The position numbers and the translations under genes were made by a program. From an uncultured Pseudomonadota bacterium (GTDB lineage Bacteria > Myxococcota_A > UBA9160 > PR03): DNA of 64,000 nt. Of the stretch, positions 7,698 through 15,702 are shown one piece after another. The notes beneath the pieces were generated by a model, which did not search any database, was not told where the DNA came from, and was given only the letters and a program-made list of their open reading frames with translations. Location: positions 1 through 64,000 of the forward strand of contig CAADGG010000075.1 of assembly GCA_900696485.1 (NCBI GenBank), in the 5' to 3' direction. Position 1 is the stretch's first letter. Every line of letters starts with the position of its first letter.

Positions 7698-10600
7698 ACT
7701 GGATCATCGTGCTGTAGTACATCACCGAGCCGGCGAAGATGCGTCGCATCTGACTGGCCGGATCCCAGCGGAAGATGCGACCTCCGTACTGCGTCGTGCT
7801 GCGCCCGTTGATCGAGTAGATCCGATCCTTCGAATCGGTCGTCAGGTACTGAGGCGGGAAGCCGGTGCTGTCGAGGTCCGCATCGTACTCGTGGCCCGGG
7901 TAGAGACTGTGGAAGAGACCGCCCACGACGGCGCCGTTGCGGTCGACGCGGTCCGGGTCCGGCTGCGCGCTGACGACGCCGCCGTACCGCGTGATGTCCG
8001 GATCCGCGAGCACAGGAGGCTTCTGGAAGACCTGGCGCGGATCCTTCACGAACACGTGGACGGGCGAGAACTCGCTCTCGAGGATCTGGATGCCCTGCAC
8101 GAACGCCGTCACCGGATCGAAGACCGCCGAGGTGATGCCGATCGCCGCCATCGTGTCGCCGGCCGCCTTGAACGCGACCGACTTCGGCTCGAAGGCCGCC
8201 CGGCTGCGCTCGCGCGCCTGCTCGCGCGTCTGCTTCGTCGGACCGACCTTCTCCAGCTCGCGGCGGGTGGTGTCGCTCAGGTCCGCCCGGATCTTGGTGT
8301 CGACCGAGGCCTTCCGGCGGAGCTCGGAGTCGCGGACCTGGACGAGTTCCTCCTTGATCTGCTGCTTCCACTGCGCCCAGTTCGCGCCGCCCCGGAGGTT
8401 CAGGATCTCGTCGACGCCGCTGTCGAGCGTCGCGCGCGCCGTGGACATGCGGCCGCCCGACTGGCTGATCTTCCCCTGCTCGACGAACTCGCGGTGACGA
8501 ACCTGGGTCGCACCGGCCGCGTCGTTCGGGACCGTGATGTCGACGAAGCCGCCCGTCTGGGTCACCGGATCGACGACGAAGACCGTGGTCGTGGACGTGC
8601 CGCCGACGCCCGCCGCCGCCTTCGCCTCGACGTCGGCGCGGAAGTCCTGCAGCTCCCGCCTCGTGAGCCGGTACTCCTCGGTCAGCAGCGACTCGACCTC
8701 GAGCACCTCGTGCGCGCCGGCGACGCGCTGCACCTGGGCCAGCGTGGCGGCATCGGGAGTGGTTCCGCCCGGCAGGTTCAGCACCTGCCCCACCTGCTGG
8801 GTCGCCGGAGAGCCGGCGACTCCGTACGAGTCCGGAGCGAAGCGACCGCTGGTGGCCAGCTCTTTCAGGTCGATGACCTGGTCCACCTCGGGACCGATGA
8901 GACTGAGCAGGAAGCTCTTGGTTCCGTTGCTCTGGGTGAGCACCCGCGTCGACGCCTCGGCGTTGGCGTTGAGGGCGACCGCGGCCTTCGCCTGCGCGTT
9001 GCCGACCCGGTCGTTGAAGATCGCCACCTCGGTCCCGAAGACGCTGTTGAAGAACTGGTCGTTCTCACCGATCAGATTGGCGATCTCGGCGACGTTCAGA
9101 TTGAACGGGACCTTGGTCACGACCTCTTTGCCGAAGTTGAGCACGTCCTGCGTCGGATTCGGCGGCGGGCTCGTCGACTTGGGGTCGAACGCGATCTGGG
9201 TGGTTTCGTCGAGCGGGGTCGTCTCGGCCCGGCGGACGAACTGCACCGTCGCGACGCGCAGGTAGTTCGCTCCGTCGTCGAGAACCGCGGCCGGGATCAC
9301 GAAGCGGTACTTGCCGTTGCCGAGCGCCTCGGGGCTGGCTTTGAGGCGTCGCGCCTTCTTCTCCTCGACGGACTGGAGGTCGGGGAACAGGTAGAGCTGG
9401 TACGTGTAGTTCAGCAGATCCGGGTTCAGACCGAGGCCGTTCACGCCGCTGCTGCCGCCGCCGCGCAGTTCCCGGTTGACGCTCTGCGAAACGCTCTGGT
9501 CGAACTCGAGGATGAATTTGTCGCCTTCGACGCGGCTGTTCGTCGGAAGCGGCGGCTGCGGAGACAGTTCCTGGAGCGTGGCGGCGAGGAACATCCCGAG
9601 GATGTACTTCTGCCACAGGATGGCGAGGAAGCCGTCGAGGATCGCCGTGACGGCGCCCGTGGCAGCCGCCACGCCGAGCAGGCCGCCGCTGGCCGATCCG
9701 GTCAAGATCGCGGTCCCCGTCGACACGGCCACGATCGCTGCGGGAACGACGGCCGCGAACACGGCCTCCGCTTGCGCCGCCTTGTGGGTCTCCGCGAAGA
9801 TCTTGCGGAACGTGCGGCCGTCGACGCCGCGGTGGCGGAAGCTGTTGGGCGGCGTGAAGGTCGCGCCCTGCGCGTGCGCGGGCGCGCCGAACACCCAGTC
9901 GAGCATCGTGCCGAGCACGCTGCCGAGCGCCCGCGACCCGTCGCCGCGGGGAAGCGCCGGAAGCGCCGTCACCTGGGTCGGATCGATGCCACGATCCAGC
10001 AGATCCGTATCGATGTCGTCCTCGATCAGCTCCGTGGTCTCGAGCAGGAAGCTCGAAAGGAGAAGGAACGCCTGGAAGCGCGTCAACGGCGTATCGCGCG
10101 TCAGGATCGGCGGCGACGCGGCGAGTGTGTTGCCGGGATTGAACAGCACCAGCGCCATCGCGTTGGTGGGATCGTTCGGGTCGTCGTACGCGTCGATCAC
10201 GGCTCGCTGGAGCATGGCGATCAGATCGAGCGACACCGGCGGAGCCGGGCTCCACGTGAAGAGGTCGATCATCGTGTCGACGAGATCGCCGAGCTTGATC
10301 ACCTGCCCGCTCACGAGCGCCAGCGCCTGCGCCTTCACCCCCTCGGTCGTCAGGCTCATCAGCCCCGGGCCGGCCAGCTGCGGGTTCAACTGCTCGCCGT
10401 TCTCGTCGAGCACTCCGACTTCGACGCCGCCGACGACGATCAGCGTGTCCTGCACCAACGCTTCGGCCTGATCGACGTCGAGCAGCGCGGCCGGATTGCT
10501 GACACCCCGGTCGATCACGCTGGCCAGCACACTGGCGCGCGGCAGCGTCCCGCCCGGGTTGAACGGGCGCGCCAACGCCGAGAGCCCGATCGGCACGTCC

Positions 10601-12720
10601 AGGTCGACGACGGCGTTCGGACCGAGCGCCACGGCGACGTCGAGGATCTCGAAGTTGGGCGCCGTCACGAGGATGCGAGACGCTCCGCCCGCGATGTCGT
10701 CGAGATCGAACGAGCCGTCGGCCGCCGTCGTCGCGACTGCGTTCGTGCCCGGAACGGTGACGGTTGCGCCGGCGACGGGCTGGTTCGTGAACGGATCCAC
10801 GATCCGGCCGGTGAGTCGCGCCGCGCCGGGCCGCACCGAGAACGCAACGACCGACGGCACCTGACTGCCGCCGGTGTTCGCGACGACCTGCCGAACGCCG
10901 ACGGACGCGTCGCGGGCGACCGAGACGTCCGCCGCGAGCCGCGTCGGCGAGAGGACGCGCACGTCGTCGACCGTGACTCCGGCGCCGAACCGGACGCTGA
11001 CCTGGCCCGCTTCGAATGCCGTGTTGAGGCCGTCGAGAACGACGGTCGCGGAGCGACCCTGTCGCAGCTCGGTCGGCGCCAACCCGGTGACGAAGACGAG
11101 CGGCGCGGGCGCCGGAGGCGGCCCCGCTTCGCCGACGACCGAACCGGTGATCGGAGTACTGCGCGCGAAGCTCGGGCTCTGCGCCGGATCGACGACGAGA
11201 TGCAGCGACACCGCCGGCGGCGGCGCGTCGACGACGTCGATCTGCACCGTGGCCTGGCTTTGGGCATGGCCGTCGTCGGCGACGAACTCGACGAAGTAGC
11301 TGCCCTGCTGTTCGTACGACGGCGTGAAGTCGAAACGCGCCGTCAGCTCGTTGAAGATCGCGTTGGGAAGGGAGACGCCGGGCGCCGAGATCGCGACCGG
11401 ATCTCCGTCGGCGTCGGTCGCCTCGATGCCGAACGACAGGGACTCTCCCTCGGCAACCGTTTGCACGCCGGGGGCCGAGATGACGGGCGCTGCGTTCGGC
11501 CGCGTGACGTCGATGCGCACCAGCGTGACATCTCGCTCGCCCGCCAGGCGCGCCTCGAACTGCACGTCGAAGCGTCCTTCCTGCTCGCGCGTCGGCGTGA
11601 ACCGGAAAGTTCCCGCTTCGAGCGTCGCGTGCGCGGGAAGCGGCGTCGCCAGCAACGCGGCCTTCGGATGGTTCGCGGTGACCGGCAGCGTCAGCGTCGT
11701 TCCGGCCGGTACGGTGAACTGACCGGACGGCGAGAGCAGTTGCACGGAGTCCGCGATCACGTCGAGCGTGTAGGTCTGGGTCCCCCGGTTGCCCGCTGGG
11801 TCGCGCACCTCGACGACGACCGAGCGCTCGCCGACGTCGGTCGGCGCCGGCGTCCACTGGACGGCGCCCGACTGCGCGCCGATCGTCATGGCGGCCGGTG
11901 CGCCGGCGCCGAGGGACCACGTGAGGGCCTGGCCCTCGGGATCGAAGCCCGTCGCGGGGTAGTCGTACGTCTGTCCGGGCTGCGCGAAACGAACCGGCAC
12001 CGACGTGACGCTGGGCGGGGCGTCGAACGACGCGACGTCGATCGAGAACGTCTGGACCGTCGCGTTTCCCGCCGGATCCGCGGCCCGCACCGTGACGGCG
12101 TGCGTGCCGACCTGGCTTGCGAGCGGCCACCAGCTCAGTCGCGCCGACGCCGGATCGAAGCGCATGCCGAACGGCAGCTCGGTCGCGTCGATCGTGACCG
12201 GCTGCCCCTCCGGATCGATCGCCGTGACGTCGTAGTACCACGCGACGTTGTCGAGCGCCTCGACGACCGGCTGCGACGTGAAATCGGGCGGCTGATCGGT
12301 CGTCGGAGCCCCGCGGTCGTTCGGTGTCCCGGTGCAGCTAGGGGACGCGGGCGCGGCGCCGGCGGCGTTGTGCGCGACGACTGTGTACGTGTACGGGACG
12401 CCGTTCGCGAGACCGAAGTCCGCGAAGACGGTGTTCGTGACGGTTGCGACGACGGCGGGTGCGGCGCCGCCCGACGCGCGCAGCACGTCGTAGCGGGTGG
12501 CGGAATTCGCAGCCGGCCACGTGACATCGACCTTGCCGGGCTTGGCGCGGCACGTCGGAATCCCGACGGCTGGCGGCGGCGTCGCCGAGTCGCAGCCAGC
12601 GGCGAACGCCAGCAGCACAGTGAAGGCGCACGCGATCCGCACCCGTCTCCGCGTGCGACAGCGGACGCGCACGGGACCCGCAAAGGACCCGCTCGGCCTG
12701 GCGACCTCCACGGCGTGCAC
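7564..12720 (-). CDS. Giant multidomain surface lipoprotein, truncated at its C-terminus
   Basis: GTG 12720 has a good GGGAGGT site 8 nt upstream. The product begins with a signal peptide and lipobox (LLAFAAGC). It is followed by a fibronectin-III-like domain (about 40-130), several cadherin-like/He_PIG Ig domains with DPEGQ and DADGDP turns (about 140-500), a TIG-like domain, and a carboxypeptidase-regulatory-like domain (LTGRIVDPFTNQPVAGATV). Next come about 850 residues I do not recognise and the start of an NHL-like propeller (DSKDRIYSINGRST, GGRIFRWDP). Genuine sequence stops near 7690 (MYYSTMIQYG). The last 40 residues to the stop at 7564 are out-of-frame translation of the AAA/TPR gene. 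A cell-surface or matrix role is inference. Confidence 0.78.
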   Translation of the reverse strand: MHAVEVARPSGSFAGPVRVRCRTRRRVRIACAFTVLLAFAAGCDSATPPPAVGIPTCRAKPGKVDVTWPAANSATRYDVLRASGGAAPAVVATVTNTVFADFGLANGVPYTYTVVAHNAAGAAPASPSCTGTPNDRGAPTTDQPPDFTSQPVVEALDNVAWYYDVTAIDPEGQPVTIDATELPFGMRFDPASARLSWWPLASQVGTHAVTVRAADPAGNATVQTFSIDVASFDAPPSVTSVPVRFAQPGQTYDYPATGFDPEGQALTWSLGAGAPAAMTIGAQSGAVQWTPAPTDVGERSVVVEVRDPAGNRGTQTYTLDVIADSVQLLSPSGQFTVPAGTTLTLPVTANHPKAALLATPLPAHATLEAGTFRFTPTREQEGRFDVQFEARLAGERDVTLVRIDVTRPNAAPVISAPGVQTVAEGESLSFGIEATDADGDPVAISAPGVSLPNAIFNELTARFDFTPSYEQQGSYFVEFVADDGHAQSQATVQIDVVDAPPPAVSLHLVVDPAQSPSFARSTPITGSVVGEAGPPPAPAPLVFVTGLAPTELRQGRSATVVLDGLNTAFEAGQVSVRFGAGVTVDDVRVLSPTRLAADVSVARDASVGVRQVVANTGGSQVPSVVAFSVRPGAARLTGRIVDPFTNQPVAGATVTVPGTNAVATTAADGSFDLDDIAGGASRILVTAPNFEILDVAVALGPNAVVDLDVPIGLSALARPFNPGGTLPRASVLASVIDRGVSNPAALLDVDQAEALVQDTLIVVGGVEVGVLDENGEQLNPQLAGPGLMSLTTEGVKAQALALVSGQVIKLGDLVDTMIDLFTWSPAPPVSLDLIAMLQRAVIDAYDDPNDPTNAMALVLFNPGNTLAASPPILTRDTPLTRFQAFLLLSSFLLETTELIEDDIDTDLLDRGIDPTQVTALPALPRGDGSRALGSVLGTMLDWVFGAPAHAQGATFTPPNSFRHRGVDGRTFRKIFAETHKAAQAEAVFAAVVPAAIVAVSTGTAILTGSASGGLLGVAAATGAVTAILDGFLAILWQKYILGMFLAATLQELSPQPPLPTNSRVEGDKFILEFDQSVSQSVNRELRGGGSSGVNGLGLNPDLLNYTYQLYLFPDLQSVEEKKARRLKASPEALGNGKYRFVIPAAVLDDGANYLRVATVQFVRRAETTPLDETTQIAFDPKSTSPPPNPTQDVLNFGKEVVTKVPFNLNVAEIANLIGENDQFFNSVFGTEVAIFNDRVGNAQAKAAVALNANAEASTRVLTQSNGTKSFLLSLIGPEVDQVIDLKELATSGRFAPDSYGVAGSPATQQVGQVLNLPGGTTPDAATLAQVQRVAGAHEVLEVESLLTEEYRLTRRELQDFRADVEAKAAAGVGGTSTTTVFVVDPVTQTGGFVDITVPNDAAGATQVRHREFVEQGKISQSGGRMSTARATLDSGVDEILNLRGGANWAQWKQQIKEELVQVRDSELRRKASVDTKIRADLSDTTRRELEKVGPTKQTREQARERSRAAFEPKSVAFKAAGDTMAAIGITSAVFDPVTAFVQGIQILESEFSPVHVFVKDPRQVFQKPPVLADPDITRYGGVVSAQPDPDRVDRNGAVVGGLFHSLYPGHEYDADLDSTGFPPQYLTTDSKDRIYSINGRSTTQYGGRIFRWDPASQMRRIFAGSVMYYSTMIQYGRPARPRWRSTWTAASAAPCPRASARRWRNSCSIGPKAIRCSS

Positions 12721-12965
12721 GAAGCTGACCTCCCGGAACCACGGAGGCGTTCACCTCACGGGCGACCGGTTTCTACCTCAGGGAGACCGGCGGAACCTGC
12801 GCCGAATTACGTAGCGGCCCGGAGCGAGCGCTGTGATAGGGTGTTTCACCCCTGTACGGGAAGTGAGCGCCGTCGTTCCTCCCGTCGTTTCGCCGGCATG
12901 CGTGACGCCGCATCGGTCTTGGGAGCGGGGTCTTGGCCTTGGGAGCGGGAGCGGGAGCGGAGGAC

Positions 12966-13844
12966 ATGTCGTTGGCATCGAGCGCGAGGCGCACCGTCCG
13001 GCCGGGCCTGCGTGGGGGCCGCGTAGGTTTGCTGGGGGGAGTCGTGCTCGCCGCCGCGGTGTCGATCGCCGGCCCCGAACCCGCTCGGGCCATCGGCATG
13101 ACTCCGTTCGGACCCGGCGGAGCGGGGGGCACCACCCATGCCCAATCCCTCGAGATCGGACCCGGCGGCGTCGTGTTCGAACTGGATGCGTTCCTGCACG
13201 TGGGCGGAACCGCCACCCAGCTCTCGCAGGCGGGCGCCACGGTCTCCGGGTTGGGCTTCCAGTTCGCCGCCACGCTGTCGGCCGACGCCACGGACCTGAC
13301 GCTCTCCTACTCGTTCTCGAACGACACGGCGGCGACGATCGACAACGTCTCGTTCGTGTCGTTCCTCGACGCGGAGATCGACGAACCGCTCAATACTTTC
13401 TTCAACGAGTTCGCGACGATACGCGGAACCCTGGCCGCCGGCCAGAACTTCGAAATCGACGAGCCCGGCTTCGCGTTCGGCAACATCTTCGCCAACGCCG
13501 CGGCCAACGCCCTCGACGGCACGAACGCCCTGCCGCCGGGCTCGCCGGACGACGTCGCGATGGCGCTGCAGTTCTCGATCGGAACGCTCGGAGTCGGCGA
13601 GACGGCGATCGTCGAAGTGATGATCTCCGAGGATGGAGACTCGCTGGGCAGCTTCGCGATCGATCACGAAGACGGCGATCCCGCCTCGACGACGCGCATC
13701 AGCTATTCCGGAGCCGTTCGCCTGAGCTCTCCGCCGGACCCCGTGCCGGCGATCCCCGAGCCCGGCGCGGCGTTGAGCTTCGGGCTGGGGCTGTGTGTGC
13801 TCGCGCGTGCCCTGCGCCGACCGAGGCGCACCCGCTCATCCTAG
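12966..13844 (+). CDS. PEP-CTERM-like exported protein
   Basis: From ATG 12966 the product is 292 aa. It has an Arg-rich N-terminus, a signal peptide (LGGVVLAAAVSIAG...ARA) and a beta-rich domain with acidic turns. The C-terminus is PAIPEPGAALSFGLG, then a short hydrophobic stretch, then basic residues (LRRPRRTR), the tripartite PEP-CTERM layout. PEP-CTERM proteins are processed by an exosortase and often belong to exopolysaccharide matrices. An in-frame upstream start at 12933 is possible. The central domain resembles choice-of-anchor beta domains but I assign no family. It diverges from the giant lipoprotein gene; no exosortase is in the window. Confidence 0.72.
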   Translation: MSLASSARRTVRPGLRGGRVGLLGGVVLAAAVSIAGPEPARAIGMTPFGPGGAGGTTHAQSLEIGPGGVVFELDAFLHVGGTATQLSQAGATVSGLGFQFAATLSADATDLTLSYSFSNDTAATIDNVSFVSFLDAEIDEPLNTFFNEFATIRGTLAAGQNFEIDEPGFAFGNIFANAAANALDGTNALPPGSPDDVAMALQFSIGTLGVGETAIVEVMISEDGDSLGSFAIDHEDGDPASTTRISYSGAVRLSSPPDPVPAIPEPGAALSFGLGLCVLARALRRPRRTRSS

Positions 13845-13937
13845 CGTTAGGTTTGCGTGAGGGATCCCGCCGCAGCTCCACTGCGGAGCACTCGCCGTCA
13901 TAGGCTGGTCGCTTCTGGGTGCTGAGGCGGATTCCCC

Positions 13938-15008
13938 ATGTTGCATTTGAGCCGCACGGAGCGTGCGGGCGTCGATCGCGCGGCAGACGCCGTCCGAGAC
14001 GCCCGCGGTCTGGCCGAGTTCGAGTTCGCTGCGGTCCACGGGGTCGCGGGCGTCGTCGCTGCGGATCGCGTCGCATATCAGGAATCCGGCCTCGCGGACG
14101 GCCGCGTCCGGTATCACCCCGCCGACGCGGCGACCCGGAGCGCCTGGCTGCGTCTCGAGCCGGCCTTCGAACGGCACGTCGCCCAGCACCCGGTGGCGCA
14201 GCACTACGCGGATTTCGGCATCGATTACCCCCGCAAGATCAGTGACTTCCTCGACCCGGCGGCATGGCACCGCCACCCGCTCTATCAGTCGTTCTACCGT
14301 GAACTCGGAGTCGAGTGCCAGATCCTGGTCCCGAACCTGCCTCCGGGCCGCCGGCAGAAAGGCGAGCCTCTCCCCGCCGTCAGTCTCGACCGGGCGCGGC
14401 GCGACTTCAGCGAGCGCGAGCGCGCCGTGCTCGCGCAACTGATGCCCCACCTGGTTCAGGCGCGCGCGCGGGCGGCCGAATTGGATTCGCTGCGCCGGCG
14501 GCTGCGGATCGACGCGCTCGTCCTGGCTCGGCTCGGGAAGGGCATCGTGGAACTCGACGCGTGCGGTCTCCCGACGCGCGTGGATTCCGTCGCGGCCGAA
14601 GCGATTACGCGTGCCTTCGGCGCCAGCCCGGGAACCCTGCCGCGCGACGTGACGTCTTGGTTGCGCAGCGGAGCACCCCGCACGCAGTTGGTCCGCGAGT
14701 GCAGCCGGGAGCGCATCGCGCTGCACGACCTCGGAGCGATGGCGGGCCGCCGCGTCGTCCTGGTCGAGGTCTCTTGCAAGGACGAGCAACCCGGGCGCCT
14801 TCGCTGCCTCGGGCTCACCGAGCGCGAGGCGCAGGTGCTCTACTGGGTGTCCCAGGGCAAGAGCAATGGAGACGTCGGAACGATCCTGGGCATCCGCGAG
14901 CGCACGGTCGCCAAACACCTCGAAGGCGTCTATCAGAAGCTCGAGGTCGACTCGCGCACGGCCGCGACGCTGCGAGCGCTCGAGATCCTGGAGGCGCCGA
15001 GTTCCTAG
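13938..15008 (+). CDS. LuxR/NarL-type HTH transcriptional regulator
   Basis: The 356-aa product has a C-terminal LuxR HTH (about 293-350): GLTEREAQVLYWVSQGKSNG, then DVGTILGIRERTVAKHLEGV and YQKLEVDSRTAA. All the hallmark residues of the GerE-like fold are present. The 290-residue N-terminal domain is neither a receiver nor an autoinducer domain that I recognise. It contains a helical SERERAVLAQLMPHLVQARAR segment, as in LuxR regulators with PAS/GAF-like sensors. It follows the PEP-CTERM-like gene by 93 bp on the same strand. Control of neighbouring surface-protein or phosphodiesterase genes is plausible but unproven. Confidence 0.85.
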   Translation: MLHLSRTERAGVDRAADAVRDARGLAEFEFAAVHGVAGVVAADRVAYQESGLADGRVRYHPADAATRSAWLRLEPAFERHVAQHPVAQHYADFGIDYPRKISDFLDPAAWHRHPLYQSFYRELGVECQILVPNLPPGRRQKGEPLPAVSLDRARRDFSERERAVLAQLMPHLVQARARAAELDSLRRRLRIDALVLARLGKGIVELDACGLPTRVDSVAAEAITRAFGASPGTLPRDVTSWLRSGAPRTQLVRECSRERIALHDLGAMAGRRVVLVEVSCKDEQPGRLRCLGLTEREAQVLYWVSQGKSNGDVGTILGIRERTVAKHLEGVYQKLEVDSRTAATLRALEILEAPSS

Positions 15009-15083
15009 CGGCTTCTCGCCCGCTGCGATCGTCGATGTCGCCCCCGCCGGGGAAACGTCCGGGCCCGGGTCCGACGGCCGGTG

Positions 15084-15566
15084 TCACTCGACGTACCCCA
15101 GCGAGCGGAGCCGCTCGATCTCGTCCGAGCTGCCGGTGGCTTGCAGTCGTGCGATGGCCTGGGTGATCTCGGGGTCTTCGGGGAAGCGCTGGGCGCCGGC
15201 ATCCAGCACGCCGATCGCGCCTTCGGCATCGCCGGCCTCCTTCACCTGTCCCGCCGTCTGCACGTAGAGCGAGCCGCCGACCTGGGCCGGCCACGACGCG
15301 GCGAGCCGGTCGAGCCGCGCGAGCACGGCGGCGGACTGGGCGCTGCGCGCCTCGCCCTCGAGGGCCGCGAGCTCGAGGCGCCATGCGACCGGGCCGTCCG
15401 CACCGGCCGCCAGTCCCTCCCTGGCCGCCACGGCCGCTTCGGCGTACGCGCTCGCCGCCAGGTGCTGGCGAGCCTTCTCGAGCTGCGCTTCCGGGCCGGC
15501 GGCGCCACAGGCAACGGCCGCGAGAAGCGGCGCCAGGACGGCGATGCGGAACTTGGCGGTCAACAT
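15084..15566 (-). CDS. Small TPR-like lipoprotein ending in an LGY motif
   Basis: The 160-aa product has a signal peptide with a lipobox (LLAAVACG), helical TPR-like repeats (EAQLEKARQHLAASAYAEAA; YVQTAGQVKEAGDAEGAIGV) and the C-terminal motif ERLRSLGYVE. A very similar ending (RLKGLGYIS) closes the small protein at 20030-20230, on the other side of the two phosphodiesterase genes. From memory, L-x-x-L-G-Y endings are common on sulfatase- and phosphodiesterase-associated proteins. The gene diverges from the phosphodiesterase pair across a 136-bp promoter region. It is a likely outer-membrane or periplasmic accessory protein; function unknown. Confidence 0.75.
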   Translation of the reverse strand: MLTAKFRIAVLAPLLAAVACGAAGPEAQLEKARQHLAASAYAEAAVAAREGLAAGADGPVAWRLELAALEGEARSAQSAAVLARLDRLAASWPAQVGGSLYVQTAGQVKEAGDAEGAIGVLDAGAQRFPEDPEITQAIARLQATGSSDEIERLRSLGYVE

Positions 15567-15702
15567 CAGGAAGGGACCTCCGAGGTCGAAGAAGGGTTTC
15601 GGGGAGGACCCCGACCCGGAAACCCTATCATCTCGACCCTCGTCTCACCCGGGGGAGAAACGCTATGGTCCCGGGTTCGCTTGGCTCCGGGAGAGACCGC
15701 CG

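Noticed and set aside
7066..13026. A 1986-codon open frame on the plus strand
   Set aside because: It is antisense to the giant lipoprotein and AAA/TPR sequence, is dominated by Arg/Asp/Val/His from GC-rich complement codons, and shows no family motifs.
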